Origin: Clavibacter michiganensis subsp. insidiosus
Lineage (GTDB): Bacteria; Actinomycetota; Actinomycetes; Actinomycetales; Microbacteriaceae
Direction of reading: 5' to 3'
DNA: 64,000 nt
NCBI RefSeq assembly: GCF_002240565.1
Contig: NZ_MZMO01000001.1
Coordinates: forward strand, 1,178,001-1,242,000
The position numbers and the translations under genes are program-made. This document shows, piece after piece, positions 7,826 through 19,054 of the stretch; position 1 is the first letter of the stretch; every line of letters begins with the position of its first letter. The notes under the pieces are model-generated. The model did no database searches, was not told where the DNA came from, and saw nothing but the letters and a program-made list of their open reading frames with translations.

Positions 7826-8221
7826 TCAGCTCTCGCGCTCCCGCGCCCGGCGGGTCTCCCGGTCGTTCGCCTTCCGGATCCCCTCCACCAGCTCGTCCTT
7901 CGTCATGCGGCTCCGGCCGGGGACGTCGAGGCGGCGCGCGACCTCCATCAGGTGCGCCTTCGAGGCGTTCGCGTCGACCCCGCCGGCCGTGCCCGCGCCG
8001 CGCTCCTCGGCGCCCGCGTCCGACGGCCCGGCCGACTCCTTCGGCTCCCAGTGGTCGCCGACCTTCTCGAAGCCGTGCTTGAGGGCGGCGTAGGCGGTGC
8101 GCTCGGCGCGCTCGCCGACTCCGTACTGCTCCTCGGCCGCCGCGTGCGCCGCCGACCAGGTGGCCTGGGCGTGCTCGGGGGAGCGACGGATGGTGCTCGG
8201 CATGTCGTCGTCGGGGGCCAC
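7826..8221 (-). CDS. ChaB-domain protein with SAP/Rho-N-like C-terminus
   Basis: 131 residues from GTG at 8221, chosen because AGGAGG lies four bases upstream; an upstream extension to 8290 has no such site. The first half MPSTIRRSPEHAQATWSAAH through AALKHGFEKVGDHWEPK matches the ChaB domain, found in E. coli ChaB and phage or baculovirus proteins. The C-terminal 50 residues, KAHLMEVARRLDVPGRSRMT with KDELVEGIRKAN, form the short helical SAP or Rho-N type nucleic-acid-binding motif often fused to ChaB in actinobacteria. The middle is a Gly/Ala linker. Function is not established; a cytoplasmic nucleic-acid-associated stress protein is the usual guess. Confidence 0.8.
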   Translation of the reverse strand: MAPDDDMPSTIRRSPEHAQATWSAAHAAAEEQYGVGERAERTAYAALKHGFEKVGDHWEPKESAGPSDAGAEERGAGTAGGVDANASKAHLMEVARRLDVPGRSRMTKDELVEGIRKANDRETRRARERES

Positions 8222-8314
8222 GGATCCTCCTGGTGTCGCGGGTCGCCGGCCCGCGCGGCCGCCGCCCCTCCACTCTGCACCGACCCGCACGCGGACCGGG
8301 CGGGATGGCGCGGA

Positions 8315-8755
8315 TCAGCCGGCGCGGAGCGCGTCCTCCAGCGTCGTCCACGGCAGCATCGCGCACTTCACGCGGCCGACGTACCGGGAGACGCCGTCGA
8401 GCGCGACGGCGTCGCCGAACTCCTCCGGGTCGAGGTGGGACGCGCCCCGGCTCCGCATCACCTCGCGGAAGGCCGCGATGCGCGCGTGCACCGTGTCGAG
8501 GCTCGCGCCGTCGAGCACGCCGACGAGCATCGACGCGGACGCCTGCGAGATCGCGCAGCCGTGGCCCGTCCAGGCGATCTCGGCCACGCGGCCGTCCTCG
8601 ACGCGGATCCCGAGGGTGATCTCGTCCCCGCACGTCGGGTTCACCTGGTGCGCGTGCAGCGGCCAACCGGTGGGATCGCCCTGGCCCTCGGGTGCGCGCG
8701 AGTGGTCGAGGATCAACTCCTGGTAGAGCCCGCCGCCGGCGCCCGGGGCGCTCAT
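8315..8755 (-). CDS. sufU: Iron-sulfur cluster assembly protein SufU
   Basis: 146 residues, a normal SufU length. The three conserved cysteines are seen in NPTCGDEI, GHGCAIS and RVKCAMLPW, together with the Asp next to the first Cys. SufU accepts sulfur from the cysteine desulfurase SufS in a zinc-dependent transfer and passes it to the SUF scaffold. The ATG overlaps the end of sufS by four bases (8752-8755), so the two are translated together and work as a pair. The rest of the SUF genes (sufBDC) are not in this window. Confidence 0.93.
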   Translation of the reverse strand: MSAPGAGGGLYQELILDHSRAPEGQGDPTGWPLHAHQVNPTCGDEITLGIRVEDGRVAEIAWTGHGCAISQASASMLVGVLDGASLDTVHARIAAFREVMRSRGASHLDPEEFGDAVALDGVSRYVGRVKCAMLPWTTLEDALRAG

Positions 8756-10059
8756 CGGCCGGCCCCGAAGAACGCGGCCGCGTCCTCGACGCCCTGCAGC
8801 AGCAGGTCGATCTCGGCGTCGGTCGTGTGAAGGGTCCCGCTCGCCCGCGCGGACGCGGTCAGCCCGAGCCTCCGGTGCAGCGGCTGCGCGCAGTGGTGCC
8901 CGACGCGCACGGCGATGCCGCGGTCGTCGAGGATCTGCCCCACGTCGTGCGCGTGCACGCCCGCCAGGTCGAACGCGGCCAGGCCGACGCGGTCGCCGCC
9001 GGCGCCCGGCCCGAGCACGCGCACGCCCCGGATCCCGGAGAGGCCCGCGACGAGCCGCGCGCCGATGCGCCGCCCGTGCTCCGCGATCCGGTCCATGCCG
9101 ACCCTCTCCAGGTAGTCGACCGCGGCGCCCAGCGCCACGACCTGCGAGATGCGCTGCGTGCCGGCCTCGAACCGCTGCGGCGGCGGCAGGAACTCGGCCG
9201 CCTCCATCGTCACCGTCGTGATCATCGACCCGCCCGTGAGGAACGGCGGCAGCGCCTCGAGCACCTGGCGGCGCCCGTAGAGCACGCCGATGCCGGTCGG
9301 CGCGAGCATCTTGTGGCCCGAGAAGACCGCGAGGTCGACGTCGAGGGCGCGCAGGTCCACGGGCAGGTGCGGCACGGACTGGCAGGCGTCGAGCACGACG
9401 AGGGCGCCCACCTCGCGCGCCCGGGCGATGACGGGTCCGAGCGGCGCGACGCCGCCCAGCACGTTGGAGACGTGCGCGAGGGCGACGACGCGCGTGCGCT
9501 CCGTGATGACGTCGCCCAGCGTCTCCAGCCGCAGCGCGCCCTGGTCGTCGACGGGGATGTACCGCAGCCGGGCGCCCGTGCGGAGCGCGAGCTGCTGCCA
9601 CGGGATGAGGTTCGCGTGGTGCTCCGACTCCGTGACGACGATCTCGTCGCCTTCCCGCACGCGGATCGACGCGGGCGCGGCCGCGCTCCCGAGCCCGTAC
9701 GCGACGAGGTTCAGCCCCTCGGTCGCGTTCGAGGTCCACACGATCTCGCCCGCGTCGACGCCGACGAAGCGCGCGACCTTCTCCCGTGCCTCCTCGAACT
9801 CCTCGGTCGCCAGGGCCGCGAGCGTGTGCGCGCCGCGGTGGACGGCGGCGTTGCGGTGCTCCAGGTACGCGCGCTCCGCGTCCAGCACCTGGCGCGGCTT
9901 CTGGGACGTGGCGGCCGAGTCGAGGTAGACGAGCCGGTGGCCGTTCACCTCGGAGTCGAGGAGGGGGAAGTCGCGGCGGATCCGGTCGATCTCGTCGGCG
10001 GTCAGGCCGGCGCGACGGGCCGTGCCGTCGCCCGGGGCGTCCTGCGGGGCGGTGTGCAT
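8752..10059 (-). CDS. sufS: Cysteine desulfurase SufS
   Basis: 435 residues, a group II (SufS-type) aminotransferase class V enzyme. It converts L-cysteine to alanine and holds the sulfur as a persulfide for Fe-S cluster assembly. Visible motifs: LVYLDSAATSQKPRQVLDA near the N-terminus, TESEHHANLIPWQ, the PLP lysine in FSGHKMLAPTGIGVLYGR, and the catalytic cysteine in RVGHHCAQPLHRRLGL. It is the first gene of a two-gene operon with sufU. The ATG at 10059 has only a weak ribosome site, so a slightly different start is possible. Confidence 0.94.
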   Translation of the reverse strand: MHTAPQDAPGDGTARRAGLTADEIDRIRRDFPLLDSEVNGHRLVYLDSAATSQKPRQVLDAERAYLEHRNAAVHRGAHTLAALATEEFEEAREKVARFVGVDAGEIVWTSNATEGLNLVAYGLGSAAAPASIRVREGDEIVVTESEHHANLIPWQQLALRTGARLRYIPVDDQGALRLETLGDVITERTRVVALAHVSNVLGGVAPLGPVIARAREVGALVVLDACQSVPHLPVDLRALDVDLAVFSGHKMLAPTGIGVLYGRRQVLEALPPFLTGGSMITTVTMEAAEFLPPPQRFEAGTQRISQVVALGAAVDYLERVGMDRIAEHGRRIGARLVAGLSGIRGVRVLGPGAGGDRVGLAAFDLAGVHAHDVGQILDDRGIAVRVGHHCAQPLHRRLGLTASARASGTLHTTDAEIDLLLQGVEDAAAFFGAGR

Positions 10060-10163
10060 CCGACGAGTCCATCGTGATGCGGCCTCCGGCGCAACACGGG
10101 CGCGCGTGGCGTCACGGTCGCCGCGCCCGACCGCGCGGCGCAGCGCGGGGGGATGATGGACCC

Positions 10164-10934
10164 ATGGCGTCTCCGCACCACCCCCGCACCCCGTCCCTCC
10201 TCCGTCGCGCCGCGCTCGCCGCGGGTGCCGCCGCGCTCGTGATGGGAGGCGCGCTCATCCCGGCGGGCGCGGCCTCGGCGCACGACCGGCTCGTGGGATC
10301 CACCCCCGCCGCCGACGCCACCGTCACGGACGAGCCCGGCACCATCGCGCTCGACTTCAGCGAGGAGCTGCTCGCGCTCGAAGCGCAGGCCTCGGGCTTC
10401 GCGATCCAGGTGGTCAACACCTCGGACAGCTCCTTCCACGAGGACGGCTGCGTCGCCGTCGACGGATCCACCGCCACGACCCGCATCGCGCTCGGCACGG
10501 CCGGCACTTACCAGGTCACCTGGCGCGCGGTCTCGAGCGACAGCCACCCCATCGACGGGACCTACTCCTTCACCTACGCGCCGACCGGCGACACGACGGG
10601 CACCCCGGCGATCGCCGCGGCCCCGGCGTGCGGCGACGCGTGGGCGGGCAGCGCGGCCACCGCGACGCCGGAGCCCGAGGGCACCATGACGACGCAGGGC
10701 GCCGAGTCCGTCGCGCCCGCGCCCACGTCGGACGCGCAGTCCGGCGCGTCCGTGCCTCTCGCCGAGACCGCGGAGACCACGCCCGTCTGGGTCTTCGTGC
10801 TCATCGGCCTCGTGATCCTCGCGGCCGCCGTGCTCGTGGTGGTCGGCGTCGTGCGCCGGTCGTCGCGCCGCTTCCCCGGCGAGGACGGCGAGAGCGTCGG
10901 GGGACCGTACGACGGATCCGACGACCCGCGCTAG
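10164..10934 (+). CDS. CopC-domain copper-binding protein, exported and membrane-anchored
   Basis: 256 residues from ATG at 10164; an ORF extension far upstream is rejected because the signal peptide starts here (RRAALAAGAAALVMGGALIP, then AGAASAHDRLVGSTPAAD). The mature protein starts AHD, giving the N-terminal His typical of CopC copper sites, and continues with TIALDFSEELLALEAQ and DSHPIDGTYSFTY, the second His region. A linker rich in Thr/Ala/Pro leads to a C-terminal membrane helix (PVWVFVLIGLVILAAAVLVV) and a basic tail. This is the YcnJ/YobA-like layout without the CopD part. It likely binds copper outside the membrane. The gene on its right, facing it, encodes a BlaI/CopY-type repressor. 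Confidence 0.88.
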   Translation: MASPHHPRTPSLLRRAALAAGAAALVMGGALIPAGAASAHDRLVGSTPAADATVTDEPGTIALDFSEELLALEAQASGFAIQVVNTSDSSFHEDGCVAVDGSTATTRIALGTAGTYQVTWRAVSSDSHPIDGTYSFTYAPTGDTTGTPAIAAAPACGDAWAGSAATATPEPEGTMTTQGAESVAPAPTSDAQSGASVPLAETAETTPVWVFVLIGLVILAAAVLVVVGVVRRSSRRFPGEDGESVGGPYDGSDDPR

Positions 10935-10943
10935 CGGTCCCGC

Positions 10944-11315
10944 CTACGCCCGGTCGTCCCCGCCGAGCGCGCGGCGCAGCGCCGTGAGGTCGTCGCCGTC
11001 GAGCGTGCCGGCGAAGCGCAGCAGCGCGGCCTCGCGGTCCTTCGTGGCCGCGAGCGCGCCCGACATGAGCGACGCCGCGTGGTCGGTGCGCGACCGGGCG
11101 GGCGCGAACGTGAGCGCGCGCGCCTCGTCCGAGCGCGTGACGAGGCCCTTCTGGCCGAGCCGGTCCAGCACCGTGAGCACGGTCGTGAGCGCGGGGCGCG
11201 GATCCGGGATGCGGGCGACGACGTCCTTGGCCGTGAGGGGCTCGACGGCGTCCCAGAGGGCGTCCATGATGGCGGCCTCGAGCTCGCCGCGGGGGCGCTG
11301 GCGTCCGATCGACAC
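10944..11315 (-). CDS. BlaI/MecI/CopY family winged-helix repressor
   Basis: 123 residues from GTG 11315, chosen because AGGGGAG lies upstream; the longer ORF to 11432 has no support. The sequence RGELEAAIMDALWDAVEPLT, then AKDVVARIPDPRPALTTVLT and VLDRLGQKGLVTR is the typical Penicillinase_R winged helix, with the helical dimer part after it. Members repress beta-lactamase or copper genes and are released by BlaR protease or metal. No blaR-type M56 peptidase gene is beside it here. It faces the CopC gene with 9 nt between the stops. Confidence 0.9.
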   Translation of the reverse strand: MSIGRQRPRGELEAAIMDALWDAVEPLTAKDVVARIPDPRPALTTVLTVLDRLGQKGLVTRSDEARALTFAPARSRTDHAASLMSGALAATKDREAALLRFAGTLDGDDLTALRRALGGDDRA

Positions 11316-11441
11316 GGGCGTCTCCCCTCGGGACGGATGGCGGGTGGAAGAGACGATCCTAACTCCGCGCGCGGCCGCGACGACGCTCGGCCCGGCCGCC
11401 GCGGTCAGCCGTCGCCCCGCCGGATCGGGCACGATGGACCC

Positions 11442-11897
11442 ATGACCGATTCACAGGACCGAGAGCCCACCCCCCTCGAGCAGGCCATCGCGCGCGGCCA
11501 GGCGGGCGAGTCCGACATGACCGCCGTCCTCACCGAGTTCATCAACACGACGGTCGTGGTGCCCACCGCCACGCCCCTCACCCCCGAGACCGACCAGCTC
11601 CAGCCCGTCCTCTTCGACCGCGACGGAGTGCCCATGCTCGCCGCCTTCACGCACGAGGACCGCATCGACGAGAAGGTCACGAGCGTCGCCGACCACGTCG
11701 CCACCATCCCCGCCGCCGAGCTCGTCCAGGCGATCCCCGAGGGCACCGGCCTCGTCATCAACGTCGGCACCACCGACGGCTTCGAGATGATGCCCGAGGG
11801 CGTCGCGCAGCTCGCCGACGACGTGCGCCGCGTCATCGACCAGGACGAGGACGGTGCGCCGCAGGCGCCCGCATCGCCCTCGCCCGACGCGATCTGA
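11442..11897 (+). CDS. SseB domain protein
   Basis: 151 residues from ATG 11442 (MTDSQDREPTPLEQAIARGQ). The central part, FINTTVVVPTATPL with DGVPMLAAFTHEDRI and GLVINVGTTDGFEMMPEGVA, follows the SseB N-terminal domain pattern. SseB-like proteins are common in actinobacteria, often near ESX or stress genes, and their role is not defined. Single gene, ended by a strong hairpin at 11921-11956. Confidence 0.85.
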   Translation: MTDSQDREPTPLEQAIARGQAGESDMTAVLTEFINTTVVVPTATPLTPETDQLQPVLFDRDGVPMLAAFTHEDRIDEKVTSVADHVATIPAAELVQAIPEGTGLVINVGTTDGFEMMPEGVAQLADDVRRVIDQDEDGAPQAPASPSPDAI

Positions 11898-11920
11898 TCC
11901 CGCGGGTCGACCCGACCACC

Positions 11921-11956
11921 CGACGCCGCCGCATCCACCCGGAAGCGGCGGCGTCG
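11921..11956 (+). terminator. Terminator hairpin after the SseB gene
   Basis: Perfect 12-bp stem CGACGCCGCCGC / GCGGCGGCGTCG with a 12-nt loop, 23 nt after the stop codon. No T-run follows, as is usual in very GC-rich actinobacteria. Confidence 0.65.
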
Positions 11957-12030
11957 TCGCGTCCGGCCGAGCAGGGTCGTGCGGGCGGGATCGGCCGGGA
12001 ATCGTCACGCGCCCGAAACGTCCCGCTCGA

Positions 12031-12036
12031 TATGCT
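12031..12036 (+). promoter_or_regulatory. -10 element of the glycine-cleavage operon
   Basis: TATGCT at 12031-12036, about 30 nt before the riboswitch. The -35 region is not convincing. Confidence 0.4.
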
Positions 12037-12066
12037 GGGACGCGTAGCACGGCCGCGCACGCATCG

Positions 12067-12239
12067 CGGGAGAGCTCCTCCGGGAGCACCGAAGGAGCAA
12101 GCCTCCCCGCCAATCTCTCAGGTCCACGTACCGCGATGCACTGGCCACTCTGAAAAGCAGTCGTCCCGCACGGCTCGCCCACGGTGAAAGCACCGTCCTC
12201 GGACGGCGCGAAGCTCTCAGGCCCATGACAGAGGGGGAG
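12067..12239 (+). ncRNA. Tandem glycine riboswitch (gcvT RNA)
   Basis: Two consecutive glycine aptamers. The first, about 12067-12152, shows CGGGAGAG, then GCACCGAAGGAGCAAGCC and AATCTCTCAGG, closed by CACTCTG. The second, about 12153-12239, shows GGTGAAAGCACCGTC, CGAAGCTCTCAGGC and GACAGAGGGGG. These are the conserved cores of the gcvT riboswitch class, which binds glycine cooperatively and generally turns glycine-cleavage genes on. It lies directly upstream of gcvT, so it fits its known target. An ATG at 12225 lies inside the second aptamer and is not the gene start. Confidence 0.95.
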
Positions 12240-12281
12240 TCCCGCATCCGGCATCCGCGCCGGAGACGACCGGAGGACTCC

Positions 12282-13484
12282 ATGACCGACGCACCCGCCG
12301 ACGCCGCAGCCCCGCCCCGCCGATCCCCGCTGCACGCCGTGCACGAGGCGGCCGGCGCCTCCTTCACCGACTTCGCCGGCTGGCTCATGCCCGTCCGCTA
12401 CACGAGCGACCTCGCCGAGCACCGCGCCGTGCGCGAGGCCGCGGGAATCTTCGACATCTCGCACATGGCCGAGATCGCCGTCGAGGGCGAGGGCGCCGCC
12501 GCGTTCCTCGACTCCGTCCTCGCCGGCAAGCTCTCCGCCATCGCCGAGTGGCAGGCGAAGTACACGCTGCTGCTGGATCCCTCGGGCGGCATCGTCGACG
12601 ACCTCATCGTCTACCGCACGGGCGAGGAGTCCTTCCTCGTCGTCGCCAACGCGGGCAACCACGACCCCGTGCTGGCCGTCCTCGCCGGCGCCGCGGAGGG
12701 CCGCGACGACGTCGAGGTCGACGACGCGAGCGACGACGTCGCGCTGATCGCCGTGCAGGGCCCGGTGTCCCGCGCGATCCTCGAGGCCACCGCCGGCCTC
12801 GAGACCGAGACGCCGCTCGAGGCGCTCCGCTACTACCGCGCCACGGCCGCGCGCTTCGCCGGGCAGGACGTGCTCGTCGCCCGCACCGGGTACACGGGCG
12901 AGGACGGCTACGAGCTGTACGTCGCCACCGAGGACGCCGTCGCCCTGTGGGAGGCGCTCGTCGCCGCCGGCACGCCGCTCGGCCTGCTGAACACCGGACT
13001 CGCCTGCCGCGACACGCTCCGCCTCGAGGCGGGCATGCCGCTCTACGGCCACGAGCTCGGCCTCCGCACGCTGCCCGTGCAGGCCGGCCTCGGCAAGGTG
13101 GTCGCGCTCGCCAAGGAGGGCGACTTCCGCGGGCGCGCGGCGATCGAGAAGGGCCCGGATCCCGTCGCCCGCGTGCTCGTCGGCCTCGTCACCGAGGGCC
13201 GCCGCGCGCCCCGCGCCGACTACCCCGTCTACGCCGAGGAGGCCGCGGGCGACTCCGCCGAGGCCCTCGAGGCCGTGATGGAGGCCACCGAGGGCGCCGT
13301 CGCGCCCGTCGGCATCGTCACGAGCGGGGCCCTGTCGCCCACGCTCGGCCACCCCGTCGCCATGGCGTACGTGGATCCCTCGCTCGCCGCCCCCGGCACG
13401 CGCCTCGCCGTCGACGTCCGCGGCACGCGCGTGCCCGCCACCGTCGTGACCCTCCCCTTCTACTCGCGAAAGGCCTCCGCATGA
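12282..13484 (+). CDS. gcvT: Glycine cleavage system T protein (aminomethyltransferase)
   Basis: 400 residues from ATG 12282, chosen for GGAGG seven bases upstream and because an in-frame ATG at 12225 lies in the riboswitch. GcvT transfers the methylene group from aminomethyl-lipoyl GcvH to tetrahydrofolate, releasing ammonia. Motifs: [13 protein letters not shown] near the N-terminus, [28 protein letters not shown] and the C-terminal GYxYxDPSLAxPGT-like [17 protein letters not shown] short Glu/Ala-rich insert near residue 330 ([20 protein letters not shown]) is unusual but in frame. The TGA overlaps the gcvH ATG (13481-13484). Confidence 0.95.
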   Translation: MTDAPADAAAPPRRSPLHAVHEAAGASFTDFAGWLMPVRYTSDLAEHRAVREAAGIFDISHMAEIAVEGEGAAAFLDSVLAGKLSAIAEWQAKYTLLLDPSGGIVDDLIVYRTGEESFLVVANAGNHDPVLAVLAGAAEGRDDVEVDDASDDVALIAVQGPVSRAILEATAGLETETPLEALRYYRATAARFAGQDVLVARTGYTGEDGYELYVATEDAVALWEALVAAGTPLGLLNTGLACRDTLRLEAGMPLYGHELGLRTLPVQAGLGKVVALAKEGDFRGRAAIEKGPDPVARVLVGLVTEGRRAPRADYPVYAEEAAGDSAEALEAVMEATEGAVAPVGIVTSGALSPTLGHPVAMAYVDPSLAAPGTRLAVDVRGTRVPATVVTLPFYSRKASA

Positions 13485-13848
13485 CCGACCAGACCAGCCT
13501 CCAGTACACCGCCGAGCACGAGTGGGTGCAGGTCGACGGCGACGTCGCGACCGTCGGCATCACCTCCTACGCCGCCGACAAGCTCGGCGACGTCGTCTTC
13601 GTCGAGCTGCCCGCCGTGGGCGACGAGCTCGCGGGCGGCGAGGTCGTCGGCGAGATCGAGTCGACCAAGTCGGTCGGCGAGCTGTTCGCGCCCATCGACG
13701 GCACCGTCACGGAGGTCAACGACGACGTCGTGGCGTCGCCCGACCTGGTCAACAGCGACCCCTTCGGCGCCGGCTGGCTCGTGAAGGTGCGCTTCGAGGC
13801 GCTCCCCGCGCTCCTCAGCCACGACGAGTACGTCGCGCTGGTGGGCGA

Positions 13849-13852
<4 letters not shown>
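13481..13852 (+). CDS. gcvH: Glycine cleavage system H protein (lipoyl carrier)
   Basis: 123 residues, the usual length. [20 protein letters not shown] opens the lipoyl domain, and Lys63 in [13 protein letters not shown] is the lipoylation site. It carries the aminomethyl group between GcvP and GcvT. Translationally coupled on both sides: ATGA with gcvT and GTGA with gcvP. Confidence 0.96.
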
Positions 13853-16823
<2,971 letters not shown>

Positions 16824-16856
16824 TCCCCAACGGCTGACGCACGACGCACGCACCGA

Positions 16857-16892
16857 CGAGGGCGGCGGGACCCACGGGTCCCGCCGCCCTCG
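16857..16892 (+). terminator. Strong hairpin between gcvP and the acetate-permease gene
   Basis: Seventeen-base perfect arms (CGAGGGCGGCGGGACCC and its complement) separated by two bases; in practice a 15-bp stem with a six-base loop. It lies between two converging genes and could stop both. Confidence 0.75.
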
Positions 16893-16919
16893 CGGCGTCT
16901 GCGGTCGGTGCGGGGCCCG

Positions 16920-18542
16920 CTAGTGCTCGGTCGCCTTCTCGGCGCCGTGCCCGGTGAGCGACCGCACGTCCATCTCGGCCGCGACGAGCGGGTCCTCCTT
17001 GCGCGTGGATGTCACCGTCCCGATCCAGCCGAGCAGGAACCCGACGGGGATCGACACGATCCCGGGGTTGCTCAGCGGGAACCACGAGAAGTCGGCCCCC
17101 GGGATCATCGACGTCTCCGCGCCCGAGACCACGGGCGAGAACGCGATCAGCACGAGCGCCGTCCCGAGCCCGCCGTACATGCTGAGCACCGCGCCCCGGG
17201 TGGAGAAGCGTCGCCAATAGAGGGAGTACAGGATGGTCGGCAGGTTCGCGCTCGCGGCCACCGCGAACGCGAGCGCCACGAGGAACGCCACGTTCTGCCC
17301 GTTCGCGCCGATGCCCGCGATGATCGAGACGATGCCGATCACGACCACCGTGATCCGGGCGACCCGCACCTCGCCGTTCGCCGAGACCTGCCCCTTCTTG
17401 ATGACGCTGCCGTACACGTCGTGCGCGAAGGACGCCGCCGCCGTGATGGTGAGGCCCGCGACCACCGCCAGGATCGTCGCGAACGCGACCGCCGCGATGA
17501 TCCCCAGCAGGATCGGCCCGCCGAGCTCGAGCGCCAGCAGCGGCGCCGCCGAGTTCACGCCGCCGGGCGCCGCGAGGATCCGCTCGCTCCCGAGCAGCGC
17601 ACCCGCGCCGTAGCCGAGCACGAGGGTGAAGAGGTAGAAGATGCCGATGAGCCAGATCGCCCATACGACGCTGCGACGCGCCTCCTTCGCGGTCGGCACA
17701 GTGTAGAAGCGCATGAGCACGTGGGGGAGGCCCGCCGTGCCGAGCACCAGCGCGAGCGCGAGCGACAGGAAGTCGAGCTGCGTGATCCCCGTCACCCCGT
17801 ACTGGTTGCCGGGCTCGAGCACGGGCTTGTCGGCCGCGTCCGCCGCGGCGCCCAGCAGCGTCGAGACGTTGAACCCGTGGATCGCGAGCACCCACACGGT
17901 CATCACCGCGGCACCCGCGATGAGCAGGCACGCCTTGATGATCTGCACCCAGGTCGTGCCCTTCATCCCGCCGACGAGAACGTAGACGATCATGAGCGCG
18001 CCCACCACCGCGATCACGAGCGACTGCCCGAGCCGGTCGTCGATCCCGAGCAGCAGCGAGACGAGCCCGCCCGCGCCCGCCATCTGCGCGAGGAGGTAGA
18101 AGAAGCAGACCGCGAGCGTCGTGGTCGCGGCGGCCAGCCGCACGGGCCGCTGCTTGAGCCGGAAGCTCAGCACGTCGGCCATCGTGAACTTGCCCGTGTT
18201 GCGCATGAGCTCGGCCACGAGCAGCAGCGCCACGAGCCACGCGACCAGGAACCCGATCGAGTAGAGGAAGCCGTCGTACCCGTTGATGGCGATGGCGCCG
18301 ACGATCCCGAGGAACGACGCCGCCGAGAGGTAGTCGCCCGCGATCGCGGTGCCGTTCTGCGGGCCGGTGAACGAGCGTCCTGCCGCGTAGTAGTCGGCCG
18401 CGGTCGAGTTGTCCCGGCTCGCGCGGAACACGATCACGAGCGTGATGACCACGAACGCCCCGAAGATCGAGATGTTGAGGACCGGATCGCCCGTGTCGGT
18501 CGTGGGCGTCGTCGCCATGACGGCCGGGCCCGGCGCGATCAC
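16920..18542 (-). CDS. actP: Cation/acetate symporter (sodium:solute symporter family)
   Basis: 540 residues with about 13 membrane segments. NISIFGAFVVITLVIVFRAS leads to DYYAAGRSFTGPQNGTAIAG and DYLSAASFLGIVG, the characteristic start of ActP-type SSS transporters; ADVLSFRLKQRPVR and PTILYSLYWRRFSTRGA are also typical. It imports acetate or short-chain monocarboxylates with a cation. I place the start at GTG 18542 because it overlaps the upstream stop as GTGA; ATG 18518 is an alternative without a ribosome site. The partner gene upstream encodes a DUF485 protein, the usual companion of actP. Confidence 0.92.
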   Translation of the reverse strand: MIAPGPAVMATTPTTDTGDPVLNISIFGAFVVITLVIVFRASRDNSTAADYYAAGRSFTGPQNGTAIAGDYLSAASFLGIVGAIAINGYDGFLYSIGFLVAWLVALLLVAELMRNTGKFTMADVLSFRLKQRPVRLAAATTTLAVCFFYLLAQMAGAGGLVSLLLGIDDRLGQSLVIAVVGALMIVYVLVGGMKGTTWVQIIKACLLIAGAAVMTVWVLAIHGFNVSTLLGAAADAADKPVLEPGNQYGVTGITQLDFLSLALALVLGTAGLPHVLMRFYTVPTAKEARRSVVWAIWLIGIFYLFTLVLGYGAGALLGSERILAAPGGVNSAAPLLALELGGPILLGIIAAVAFATILAVVAGLTITAAASFAHDVYGSVIKKGQVSANGEVRVARITVVVIGIVSIIAGIGANGQNVAFLVALAFAVAASANLPTILYSLYWRRFSTRGAVLSMYGGLGTALVLIAFSPVVSGAETSMIPGADFSWFPLSNPGIVSIPVGFLLGWIGTVTSTRKEDPLVAAEMDVRSLTGHGAEKATEH

Positions 18543-18946
18543 CGTCGGCCGCCCTTCCGGCGCTTCGGCGGCGTGGATCCGCGCGGCCCGTCGGCGGCGA
18601 CGCGCTCCCGCTCCTCCAGGTCAGCGCGGATCTCCGCGGCGATGGGGTCGAACCGGGAGTTCGCGCGGCTCACGTACCAGGTGGTGATCGCGAACGTCGT
18701 GACGAACTGCCCGAGCCCGAGCAGGATCCCGAGGTTCACGTTCCCGATGACGGGCGTGGACATGAGCTCGTGCGCGTAGTCCGAGAGCAGGACGAAGGCG
18801 AAGTACCAGACGAGGAAGGCGACGGCCAGTGGGAAGACGAAGCTGCGGTGCTCGCGCTTCAGCTCGCGGAACCGGGCCGAGTCCTCGACCTCCAGGTAGT
18901 CGATGGCCGGCCGGGGGTCCCCGGACGGATGAGCGGCGTCGCCCAT
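18539..18946 (-). CDS. DUF485 membrane protein, ActP partner
   Basis: 135 residues with two membrane helices: RSFVFPLAVAFLVWYFAFVL and VNLGILLGLGQFVTTFAITT, then the family's YVSRANSRFDPIA segment. A Lys/Arg-rich tail (PPKRRKGGRR) closes it. DUF485 (YjcH-like) proteins are nearly always encoded just before acetate permease. ATG at 18946 follows GAGGAG; the message probably begins at a -10 TAACCT (18997-18992) and carries a hairpin in its leader. Confidence 0.92.
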   Translation of the reverse strand: MGDAAHPSGDPRPAIDYLEVEDSARFRELKREHRSFVFPLAVAFLVWYFAFVLLSDYAHELMSTPVIGNVNLGILLGLGQFVTTFAITTWYVSRANSRFDPIAAEIRADLEERERVAADGPRGSTPPKRRKGGRR

Positions 18947-18965
18947 GAGATCTCCTCGAGATTCG

Positions 18966-18985
18966 GCCGCACATCGTCGTGCGGC
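18966..18985 (-). other. Hairpin in the leader of the DUF485-actP mRNA
   Basis: Perfect seven-base arms GCCGCAC / GTGCGGC around a six-base loop, located between the probable -10 (18992-18997) and the ribosome site. Could influence translation or mRNA life; no riboswitch class recognised. Confidence 0.4.
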
Positions 18986-19054
18986 GTTCCCAGGTTAGGC
19001 ACAGGTGCGGGTGATGCGCCAGGCCCGCGCCCCCGGCCGGCGCGCGAACGTCTG

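Noticed and set aside
12225..12281. ATG at 12225 as gcvT start
   Set aside because: It lies inside the second glycine aptamer; ATG 12282 has a good ribosome site and the right protein start.
18992..19000. DtxR-like half site AGGTTAGGC before the acetate-permease operon
   Set aside because: Only one half matches; the other half does not form the palindrome, and the sequence is better explained as the -10 TAACCT on the minus strand.
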